Source: an uncultured Oscillospiraceae bacterium
GTDB lineage: Bacteria > Bacillota > Clostridia > Oscillospirales > Ruminococcaceae
Length of the DNA stretch: 10,295 nt
Direction: 5' to 3'
Assembly: GCA_910579545.1 (NCBI GenBank)
Contig: CAJTVI010000079.1
Span: 1-10,295 of the forward strand
The notes beneath the pieces were generated by a model, which saw only the letters and a list, made by a program, of their open reading frames with translations, did not search any database and was not told the origin of the DNA. Both the position numbers and the translations under genes were made by a program. The stretch's first letter is position 1, and every line of letters begins with the position of its first letter. Of the stretch, positions 1 to 5,713 are shown in pieces.

Positions 1-79
1 GGGCGGCCCGGCAAACCAGAAGGCCGGCCGGCCGGCAAAGGGCCTTTCGCAGCGGCGGCCGGGCCGGGCGCTGCGGCGG

Positions 80-2194
80 ATGCTCTACCGCTGGATGGCC
101 TGGATGCTGCTGCTGGCCTTTTTTTGCTGCGTGTGCAGCAGCCTGGAGATGGCCATGGCCTTTGCCAAGGACCCCCGCGGGGTGCTGGAGGGCAAGGTTA
201 CAGCTGTACCCGCTTACCGCAGCCAGGTGGCGCGGCTGAGCGCGCTGGCCATGCAGGCGGCCGCGCAGCCGCCCGCAGAGGGCGAACCGAACGAGCTGCT
301 GGAGCTTTTGGAGAGCACCGACACCCTTTTGTGCTATATCGCGCGGCCCAAAGAGGTAAGCGAAGGGGCCTGGCCCGAGGCCTTTTGCGCCCCGCTGCAA
401 AATGGAGAGGCCGGCTATGAACTGCTGTTCAGCTGGCAGGCGGGCCAGCAAACCCCCGCCGAGGCGGCCTTTTTGGGACAGACGGCGCCCTTGAGCGAGC
501 TGGAGCTGGCGGGCGGGGCGGCCTTTCCCTCCCCTGCCGAGCTGGAGGGGGCGGTGGTGATGCTGGCCGGCCGGGAAAGCCCGGACAGCCCGCTCTACCC
601 CCACGTTTATACCGCGCGGCGGTGGCAGGTTTCCGCCCTGATCTGCTGCGGGCTGCTGGCGCTGGCCCTGCTGCTGTTTTTGTACACCGCCGTTTTTGCG
701 CGGGACGTGCGTGCCGGCAAGGCGCTGGCGGCCGGGCTGCTGGGGCGGGTCTGGCTGGAGCCAAAGCTGGTGGCCGCGGCGGGCGTGCTGCTGTTTTTGT
801 GGCGCAGCCGGCTGGTGTATTATACTGCCGCCGGCCCGGTGCTGCCAAGGCCGGAGCTGCTGGCAGGCCTGTTTTGCTTTTACCTGTTTTGGGCCGACCT
901 GAGCCTTGCCGGCCCGGCGTTTTTTACCCACAGCCTCTGCGCCGCCGCCGTGCGCGCCGCCATAGGCTTTTGCCGCCGGCAGCCCTGGCAGCGGCGGCTG
1001 CTGGGCGGGTTTATTGCCAGTGCGCTGGCCGCGGCCGGTTTGGCGGCGGCCAGCGCGTGGGCGGCCTCGCACGCGCGGTTCAGCGGCGCGGCGCAGCTGC
1101 TCAGCATTGCCTGTGCGCTGGGTGCGCTGGGCGCGCTGGCCCTTTGCTGTCGGATGCTGGCCCGGCTGGTGGACGAGGGCAGCCAGCTGGCCGCAAAGCT
1201 GGCCGACCTGCGGGCGGGGCGGCCCAGCGGGCCGCTGGCCCTGCCCAAGACCTCGCTGCTGGCCGGCCCGGCCGAGGATCTGAGCCGGGTGGAGGAGGGC
1301 ATTGCCCGCGCGGTGGAGGAGCGCAGCCGGGCCGACCGGATGAAGGTGGAGTTGGTTACAAATGTTTCCCACGATATCAAAACCCCGCTGACCAGCATTG
1401 TGAGCTATGCCGACCTTTTGTGCGCCGAGCCGGACCTGCCCGCCGCGGCGGCGGAGTACGCCCGCATTTTGCAGCAGAAGGCCGCCCAGCTGCGGGGCAT
1501 GGTGCAGGACGTGTTTGAGCTGAGCAAGGCGGCCAGCGGCAACCTGCCCTTGAACCCGGCCCCGCTGGACCTTGCCAAGCTGATCTGGCAGACCCTAGCC
1601 GACATGGACGAGAAGATCAGCGCCTCCCCGGCCGAGTTCAAGGTAAACCTGGCCCCCGAGGCCTGGGTAACGGCGGACGGCGACAAGCTGTACCGGGTGT
1701 TCCAGAACCTGTTTGCCAACGCGGCGCAGTACTCGCTGCCGGGCAGCCGGGTGTATGTGACCCTGACGGCCGAGGGCGGCAAGGCAAAGGCCAGCGTAAA
1801 AAACGTGGCCAACTACGAGATGGGCTTTGACCCCGCCGAGATCACCGAGCGGTTTGTGCGGGGGGACGCCGCCCGCGCTACCGAGGGCAGCGGGCTGGGG
1901 CTTTCGATCGCCCGCAGCTTTGCCGAGGCCTGCGGCGGCAGCTTAGAGGTGCGGGTGGAGGCCGACCTGTTCTGCGCTACGGTAACCCTGCCGCTGACCG
2001 GCCGGCCCGAGCCGGCCCAAAACGCGCCCGCGGGGGACGCGGCCGCCCCGGCAGAGCCGGCGGCACCCCCCGTACCGGCTGCATCCCCCAGCCCGGCGCA
2101 GCCGGCCGGGGCCGCGGAGGGCCCCCTTGCCCAGATGCGGGAGCTGCCGCTGGAGCCGGACGCGCCGGTACCGCAGGCAAACGCCGGCGAGTGA
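80..2194 (+). CDS. Multi-TM sensor histidine kinase (5' end may lie outside window)
   Basis: Membrane sensor kinase of a two-component system, expected to phosphorylate a response regulator that is not in this window. Hydrophobic segments are at about residues 5-24, 184-206, 229-250, 258-285, 307-330 and 336-358. An extracytoplasmic stretch (about 28-180) lies between the first two. The kinase core follows: HisKA H-box with His431 in NVSHDIKTPLTSI, N-box QNLFANAAQY with Asn547, F-box ITERFVRGD (588-596) and the G2 box GSGLGL (603-608). A canonical DxGxG G1 box is not visible; the equivalent stretch reads YEMGFDPAEI. After residue 640 there is an Ala/Pro-rich tail of about 60 residues. The frame has no stop back to base 2 and ATG80 has no clear Shine-Dalgarno, so the protein may start upstream. 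ATG80 is kept because basic residues precede the first TM. The histidine kinase call is firm; the signal is unknown. Confidence 0.93.
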   Translation: MLYRWMAWMLLLAFFCCVCSSLEMAMAFAKDPRGVLEGKVTAVPAYRSQVARLSALAMQAAAQPPAEGEPNELLELLESTDTLLCYIARPKEVSEGAWPEAFCAPLQNGEAGYELLFSWQAGQQTPAEAAFLGQTAPLSELELAGGAAFPSPAELEGAVVMLAGRESPDSPLYPHVYTARRWQVSALICCGLLALALLLFLYTAVFARDVRAGKALAAGLLGRVWLEPKLVAAAGVLLFLWRSRLVYYTAAGPVLPRPELLAGLFCFYLFWADLSLAGPAFFTHSLCAAAVRAAIGFCRRQPWQRRLLGGFIASALAAAGLAAASAWAASHARFSGAAQLLSIACALGALGALALCCRMLARLVDEGSQLAAKLADLRAGRPSGPLALPKTSLLAGPAEDLSRVEEGIARAVEERSRADRMKVELVTNVSHDIKTPLTSIVSYADLLCAEPDLPAAAAEYARILQQKAAQLRGMVQDVFELSKAASGNLPLNPAPLDLAKLIWQTLADMDEKISASPAEFKVNLAPEAWVTADGDKLYRVFQNLFANAAQYSLPGSRVYVTLTAEGGKAKASVKNVANYEMGFDPAEITERFVRGDAARATEGSGLGLSIARSFAEACGGSLEVRVEADLFCATVTLPLTGRPEPAQNAPAGDAAAPAEPAAPPVPAASPSPAQPAGAAEGPLAQMRELPLEPDAPVPQANAGE

Positions 2195-2199
2195 GGCGG

Positions 2200-2229
2200 C
2201 AGCCCCCGGCGCCCGGAAAAGCGGGGCTG
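2200..2229 (+). terminator. Weak hairpin after the kinase gene
   Basis: CAGCCCC (2200-2206) pairs perfectly with GGGGCTG (2223-2229) across a 16-base loop, starting 6 bases after the kinase stop codon. There is no T-run after it, and the next gene's promoter follows directly. It could be a weak terminator; chance pairing is possible in DNA this GC-rich. Confidence 0.3.
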
Positions 2230-2233
2230 GACA

Positions 2234-2278
2234 TTGACAAGATGTCACCTTTTCCCCTATAATATTTTGTATAATATT
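2234..2278 (+). promoter_or_regulatory. Sigma-A-type promoter of the chemotaxis receptor gene
   Basis: TTGACA (2234-2239) and TATAAT (2258-2263) are both perfect consensus hexamers with an 18-base spacer. A second perfect TATAAT (2270-2275) lies 12 bases further on, because the 9-mer TATAATATT occurs twice (2258-2266 and 2270-2278). Only the first copy is correctly spaced from the -35. The -35 box overlaps a perfect TGACA-AGA-TGTCA palindrome (2235-2247), a possible operator. This AT-rich patch stands out in GC-rich surroundings. Transcription would begin near 2270, about 75 bases before the start codon. Confidence 0.8.
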
Positions 2279-2291
2279 ACGGCGGCGGATG

Positions 2292-2325
2292 GGCGGCGGG
2301 GCTTTTGCCAAAACGCCGCGCCGCC
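2292..2325 (+). other. 5' UTR hairpin before the chemotaxis receptor
   Basis: GGCGGCG (2292-2298) pairs with CGCCGCC (2319-2325). The loop contains a smaller GGC-TTTT-GCC stem (2300-2309). A second GGCGGCGG copy at 2281-2288 could compete for the same 3' arm. The hairpin ends 9 bases before the Shine-Dalgarno-like GGTGAT (2335-2340) and might affect initiation; this is inference from base pairing only. Confidence 0.3.
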
Positions 2326-2345
2326 GCACATAAGGGTGATGAACG

Positions 2346-4319
2346 ATGAACAGCATCCGCAAAAAAATCACAGTATGCCTGATGGCGACCGTGCTGCTGG
2401 CACTGGCCATTGTGGGCGGCTGCAGCACCGCGCTGAGCTACCGGGGCACCCTGGCCACGGTGGACCGGATGATGTGCGAGACCGTTCTGCTGGCGGCCGG
2501 CCGGATCGAGCAGGAACTTACGGCCTACAAAAACGTGGCCATGGACACCGGCTGCGTGCCCCAGCTGGCCGACCCGGACACCTCGGTGGAGGACAAGCGC
2601 GCCATCATCGATCAGCGGGTGAGCGCCCACGGCTTCCAGCGCGGCAACGTGATCGGGCTGGACGGCATCAGCATCTTTGACGGCAAGGATTACTCCGACC
2701 GCGAGTATGTCCGGCAGGCCATGCAGGGCAACGTGTATGTTTCGGAGCCGCTCATCAGCAAGATCACCGGCGAGCTCTCGATCATGGTGGCGGCGCCCAT
2801 CTACGCCGGGGGCGTTTACGGCTCCCGCATTGTTGGGGTCGTCTACTTTGTGCCGCCCGAGACCTTTTTGAACGACATCGTCTCCTCGGTGCGGGTGGGC
2901 CAGAGCAGCCGCGCCTACATGATCAACCGAAACGGCGACACGATCGCGGACGTGACCCTCGAGACGATCACCACCCAGAACGTTGAGGCCGAGGCCCAGA
3001 GCGACCCCTCGCTGAAGGAGCTGGCGGCCATCCACAGCGCGATGCGCCAGGGCCAGAACGGGTTTGCCAGCTTTAAGGCGGAGGACGGCCCGCGCTTTGC
3101 GGCCTACGCCCCGGTAAACGGCACCGACGGCTGGAGCGTTGCGGTGACCGCCCTGAAAACCGACTACCTGGCCGACACCTATTTTGGCATGGTCGTAAAC
3201 GTGGTGGCGGTGGTGCTTTCGGCCATTGCGTCGATTGTGGTGGCGGTGCGGCTTTCGGGCAGCATCAGCCGGCCGATGCAGGCCTGCGCCAAACGGATGG
3301 AGCAGCTGGTGGCGGGCGACCTGGAAACGCCGGTGCCCCCCTGCCGCGGGCAGGACGAGACCGCCATGCTCACCCGGTCCACTGCCGAGCTGGTAAAGGG
3401 GCTGAACAACATCATCTCGGACATTGGCTACCTGCTTACCGAGATGGCCAACCAGAACTTTGACGTGCAGTCCCGCCACCGGGACGCCTATGTGGGCGGG
3501 TTTGAGAACATCCTGCTCACCATGCGCACCCTCAAGGTGAACCTGAGCAACACCATGCGCCAGATCGACGCCTCGGCCGGGCAGGTCTCGGCGGCCAGCG
3601 GGCAGGTATCGGCCGGCGCGCAGGCGCTGAGCCAGAGCTCGATGACCCAGGCAAGCTCGGTGCAGGAGCTGGCGGCCACCATTGAGGATATCTCGGACAG
3701 CGCCCAAAAAACGGCGGCGGCGGCCAAGGAGGCCGGCGAGTATGTGGAAAAGGCCGGCGCGCAGCTGGGCGCCAGCGTGGACCATGTAAACGAACTGAAC
3801 GCCGCGATGCAGCGGATCTCGGCCTCGTCGGAGGAGATCTCCAAGATCATCGCGGTCATCGAGAACATCGCGTTCCAGACCAATATCCTGGCCCTCAACG
3901 CCGCGGTGGAGGCCGCGCGGGCCGGCTCGGCCGGCAAGGGCTTTGCGGTGGTGGCCGACGAGGTGCGCAGCCTTGCCTCCAAGTCGGATGAATCGGCCAA
4001 GGCCACCAAGGAGCTGATCGAGGGCTCGATCTCGGCCGTGTCCGAGGGCACCTCCGCCGCCGCGCGGGTCACCGAGGCGCTGGAGCAGACCAGCACCCTG
4101 GCCGGGCATGTCTCGTCCCAGATGGCCATTGTGGTGGACGCGGTGGAAAAGCAGACCGCCGCCATTGTGCAGGTCACCGCGGGGGTGGACCAGATTTCCG
4201 GCGCGGTGCAGACCAACAGCGCCACCGCCCAGCAGAGCGCCGCCACCAGCCAGCAGCTTTCGGCCGAGGCGGTGAGCCTCAAGCAGATGGTGGACCAGTT
4301 TACCCTCGCGGCCGAATAA
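2346..4319 (+). CDS. Methyl-accepting chemotaxis protein with dCache sensor
   Basis: Transmembrane chemoreceptor that controls the CheA kinase through CheW in response to an external ligand. The order is TM1 (about 9-28), periplasm-type dCache sensor (about 35-275), TM2 (about 279-303), HAMP (about 304-360), then a long coiled-coil signalling domain. The dCache call rests on the stretch VIGLDGISIFDGKDYSDREY (102-121) and the SEPLISKITGELSIMVAAPIY region after it. The highly conserved hairpin tip spans about 500-545, including ENIAFQTNILALNAAVEAAR (506-525) and GKGFAVVADEVRSLA. At 657 residues it is full length. It ends in FTLAAE without an NWETF-like CheR tether. ATG2346 is supported by GGTGAT five bases upstream and by the basic MNSIRKK start before TM1. 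It has its own promoter and appears monocistronic. It implies a motile host, although no other che or fla gene is visible. The ligand cannot be read from sequence. Confidence 0.97.
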   Translation: MNSIRKKITVCLMATVLLALAIVGGCSTALSYRGTLATVDRMMCETVLLAAGRIEQELTAYKNVAMDTGCVPQLADPDTSVEDKRAIIDQRVSAHGFQRGNVIGLDGISIFDGKDYSDREYVRQAMQGNVYVSEPLISKITGELSIMVAAPIYAGGVYGSRIVGVVYFVPPETFLNDIVSSVRVGQSSRAYMINRNGDTIADVTLETITTQNVEAEAQSDPSLKELAAIHSAMRQGQNGFASFKAEDGPRFAAYAPVNGTDGWSVAVTALKTDYLADTYFGMVVNVVAVVLSAIASIVVAVRLSGSISRPMQACAKRMEQLVAGDLETPVPPCRGQDETAMLTRSTAELVKGLNNIISDIGYLLTEMANQNFDVQSRHRDAYVGGFENILLTMRTLKVNLSNTMRQIDASAGQVSAASGQVSAGAQALSQSSMTQASSVQELAATIEDISDSAQKTAAAAKEAGEYVEKAGAQLGASVDHVNELNAAMQRISASSEEISKIIAVIENIAFQTNILALNAAVEAARAGSAGKGFAVVADEVRSLASKSDESAKATKELIEGSISAVSEGTSAAARVTEALEQTSTLAGHVSSQMAIVVDAVEKQTAAIVQVTAGVDQISGAVQTNSATAQQSAATSQQLSAEAVSLKQMVDQFTLAAE

Positions 4320-4352
4320 GGCGCGGTTTCATCCAATACAGCAAAGAACAGC

Positions 4353-4392
4353 GGCAGGCCCGCGGCGGGGAAATTCCCGCCGCGGGCCTGCC
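4353..4392. terminator. 17-bp perfect hairpin between convergent genes
   Basis: Bases 4353-4369 (GGCAGGCCCGCGGCGGG) pair perfectly with 4376-4392 around a 6-base GAAATT loop. It sits 33 bases after the chemotaxis receptor stop and 86 bases beyond the stop of the opposing M23 gene. It is therefore placed to terminate both transcripts. Neither side has a proper T-run: the + side reads CTGCTCAC and the - side GCTGTTCTTT. It is terminator-like by position and strength rather than a textbook intrinsic terminator. Confidence 0.65.
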
Positions 4393-4478
4393 CTGCTCAC
4401 GGCATTTATCTTAAAATATCCGCAGGGAAAATGCCTGCTCCCGCGCGGCGGTTTGCCGGGCCGCAGGACCGTTTTGGC

Positions 4479-5198
4479 TTACCCCGCGAGATACGGCATC
4501 GGGTCCACCGTGCTGCCGCCCTTGAGCACCTCAAAGTGCAGATGGGTCTTTTCGGCGCTCTCGGCGCTGATCTCCCCGATCATGCCCAGCTTTGCGCCGG
4601 CGCGCAGCTCGTCCCCCACCGTTACGGCAAGGTCGGGCGCAAGGCCGGCGTAGCGGTAGACCACCTCGTCCGATTCCACCTCCACCACCTGGCCCCAGTT
4701 GCCGTCCTCGTACACGGCGGTCACGGTGCCGGCGGCGCAGGCGCGCACGGTGGCGTCCTCGGCGCAGGAGATATCCACCCCGTTGTGGGTGCGCCAGTCG
4801 CCCAGGGTCTCGCTGTATACCAGTTCGTCCCCGCTATATTCCTTGCTGATCGGCCCAGAGACCGGCTGCACAAAGGAAACACCGGCCTGTTCGGCAGCAT
4901 CGCCAGACCCTTCGGACTCGGCCTGCAGCTGCGGCGAGGCAGCCTGCGAGGACGAGGCAGCTTGCGGCGGCGCCGAGGATGCGGGCTTGGGTATATCTTC
5001 TACCTTCTGGTCTACCTGTGCCTGCGGCAGCTCCCATGGGATGCCCTCCTCCTGCAGTGGGGTTTTGGTGTCGGGTGTGTCAAGGCGCTGCATCATATTG
5101 CGGATGGCCCAAAAGCTGCTGATCGCCGCCGCCAGGATGCAGGCCAGCAGGGCAAGGTAAAAGCCCTTGTCCCGCAAAAACGATGTGATCTTATTCAT
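4479..5198 (-). CDS. Membrane-anchored M23/LytM protein, SpoIIQ-like
   Basis: A 239-residue protein with a short cytoplasmic N-terminus, one TM segment (about 12-32), a Pro/Ser/Ala/Gln-rich linker (about 50-107) and a C-terminal LytM (peptidase family M23) domain (about 108-239). The zinc-site motifs are present: HNGVD with His138 and Asp142, and HLH with His219 and His221. The position where active members have a His in a YxHL motif reads YAGL (Gly185), so catalysis may be impaired. Size and layout match SpoIIQ, the forespore membrane protein that joins SpoIIIAH across the septum during engulfment. A sigma-F/G-like promoter upstream fits this. The ATG at 5198 is preceded by TGGAG seven bases away, with AAAGGAG further back. 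The frame stays open far upstream, but that stretch has no M23 sequence and no better start. It is transcribed alone, convergent with the chemotaxis receptor. M23-family membership is firm; SpoIIQ identity is inference. Confidence 0.88.
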   Translation of the reverse strand: MNKITSFLRDKGFYLALLACILAAAISSFWAIRNMMQRLDTPDTKTPLQEEGIPWELPQAQVDQKVEDIPKPASSAPPQAASSSQAASPQLQAESEGSGDAAEQAGVSFVQPVSGPISKEYSGDELVYSETLGDWRTHNGVDISCAEDATVRACAAGTVTAVYEDGNWGQVVEVESDEVVYRYAGLAPDLAVTVGDELRAGAKLGMIGEISAESAEKTHLHFEVLKGGSTVDPMPYLAG

Positions 5199-5263
5199 CT
5201 TTTCGCTCCATTCTCCTTTGCGCGTATGGATTGCTCGTCCGGCCGGGACGATGGGTTCGCTGT

Positions 5264-5293
5264 TAGTTTGCGGCAGTGCCGGGCGGTTTATGC
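5264..5293 (-). promoter_or_regulatory. Candidate sigma-F/sigma-G forespore promoter of the M23 gene
   Basis: Read on the minus strand, GCATA (5293-5289) is followed after 18 bases by CAAACTA (5270-5264). From established B. subtilis consensus, sigma-G promoters read roughly GHATR-18-CATWHTA and sigma-F promoters GYATA-15/16-GGNNANAHTR. The -35 matches fully, the sigma-G -10 matches 6 of 7, and the sigma-F -10 matches in its ANAHTR half but not in GG. Transcription would start near 5257, giving a 5' UTR of about 60 bases. The motifs are short, so this stays a candidate, strengthened by the SpoIIQ-like product. Confidence 0.45.
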
Positions 5294-5340
5294 ATGGCGG
5301 GGCGGCGGGCCGCACTTGTTTTTTGCGCCGCGGCACAGTA

Positions 5341-5373
5341 CAATAAAAGAAACCCCGCCGGCAAAAAGCGGGG
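5341..5373 (-). terminator. Intrinsic terminator on the minus strand
   Basis: CCCCGC and GCGGGG (5353-5358 and 5368-5373) form a 6-bp stem with a 9-base loop. On the minus strand the stem is followed by TTTCTTTTATTG (5352-5341), the best U-tract in the window. It lies upstream of the candidate M23 promoter on the same strand. It would stop minus-strand transcripts arriving from the inverted-repeat element and insulate the M23 gene. Confidence 0.6.
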
Positions 5374-5471
5374 CAAACGCAGCGGGAAAAACACAAAGCG
5401 GCAAATGCGGCGGATTGCACAGCCGCCTCATGGGCCGCTATTAAAAACATCGCTTGACAAGGGCACGCATG

Positions 5472-5549
5472 GTTTTTGGGGCAAAACGAGTAAAAAGCAA
5501 AAAAGATAAAAACCTTTTTGTTTTTAGAAAGAACCTTTGCCCCAAAAAC
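5472..5549. other. AT-rich nested palindrome inside the element
   Basis: The arms 5472-5485 (GTTTTTGGGGCAAA) and 5536-5549 are perfect 14-bp inverted repeats. Inside them, 5491-5505 pairs with 5514-5526 as a second A/T stem with two bulged bases and an 8-base loop. The core (5483-5538) is almost all A and T, unlike anything nearby. It would fold similarly on either strand. It could act as a bidirectional terminator, an RNA stem, or the core of a mobile palindrome. Confidence 0.6.
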
Positions 5550-5593
5550 TCCGCAGGACCGGCAGGGCAAGGCCAGTGGTACGATGGCAAGGC

Positions 5594-5662
5594 GGCGTGC
5601 CGCGGGAATCCTTGGTGGATTCCAAGGTGCGCCAACGCAGCCAGCGTGCCGCTGGAGTTGGC
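5594..5662 (+). promoter_or_regulatory. Structured psuK leader with overlapping alternative hairpins
   Basis: GGAATCC (5605-5611) pairs with GGATTCC (5617-5623) over a 5-base loop. An outer stem pairs 5594-5601 with 5626-5633, including two G-U pairs. The same bases allow a competing CCTTGG/CCAAGG stem (5610-5615 with 5622-5627). The next hairpin uses GCCAAC (5631-5636) with GTTGGC (5657-5662), enclosing CCAGCG-TGC-CGCTGG (5641-5655), and shares GCC 5631-5633 with the first. Mutually exclusive pairings just before a start codon resemble a regulatory leader, but no known riboswitch class is recognised. Confidence 0.4.
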
Positions 5663-5699
5663 CTGACGGCGTGTGCGCCCTTGTTAAGGGATGTAAGAG

Positions 5700-5705
5700 A
5701 GGAGG
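5700..5705 (+). promoter_or_regulatory. psuK: Shine-Dalgarno fixing the psuK TTG start
   Basis: A full AGGAGG lies 8 bases before TTG5714. No in-frame ATG or GTG closer to it suits the family's N-terminus; the GTG at 5723 would be 17 bases away. This sets psuK to begin at TTG5714 rather than anywhere in the long open frame running back into the inverted-repeat element. Confidence 0.85.
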
Positions 5706-5713
5706 CCGTTGCC

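Larger units (their letters stand above)
5447..5694. repeat. 248-bp inverted-repeat, multi-hairpin element (MITE-like or structured RNA)
   Basis: The ends are imperfect terminal inverted repeats: 5447-5464 reads ACATCGCTTGACAAGGGC, and the reverse complement of 5677-5694 reads ACATCCCTTAACAAGGGC. These match at 16 of 18 positions, and one mismatch would be a G-U pair in RNA. The interior holds an AT-rich nested palindrome (5472-5549), a long two-part hairpin (5594-5633) and another hairpin (5631-5662). There is no plausible protein on either strand. The right end stops 5 bases before the psuK Shine-Dalgarno. No convincing target-site duplication is seen; only AA flanks both ends. It may be a miniature transposable or repetitive palindromic element, a leader RNA of psuKG, or a domesticated element serving as one. 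Copy number in the genome is unknown. Confidence 0.6.

Noticed and set aside
2277..4109. 610-codon minus-strand frame opposite the chemoreceptor
   Set aside because: Low-complexity translation with no domain, entirely antisense to a complete chemotaxis receptor.
5205..5218. Out-of-frame ATG between AAAGGAG and the M23 start, giving a short MERKDE reading frame
   Set aside because: It lies only 1 base from the AAAGGAG, too close for initiation; I see no evidence of a leader peptide.
4431..5444. 337-codon plus-strand frame opposite the M23 gene
   Set aside because: It has no recognisable motif and is antisense to an M23 domain with intact zinc motifs.
5454..5459. TTGACA as the -35 of a psuK promoter
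   Set aside because: No -10-like hexamer occurs 16-19 bases downstream (the sequence there is TTTGGGGC), and the hexamer is part of the element's terminal repeat.
5537..5713. Upstream extension of psuK by 59 codons to an ATG at 5537
   Set aside because: This stretch is the hairpin-filled inverted-repeat element; it has no Shine-Dalgarno of its own, and TTG5714 has an ideal one and the family N-terminus.
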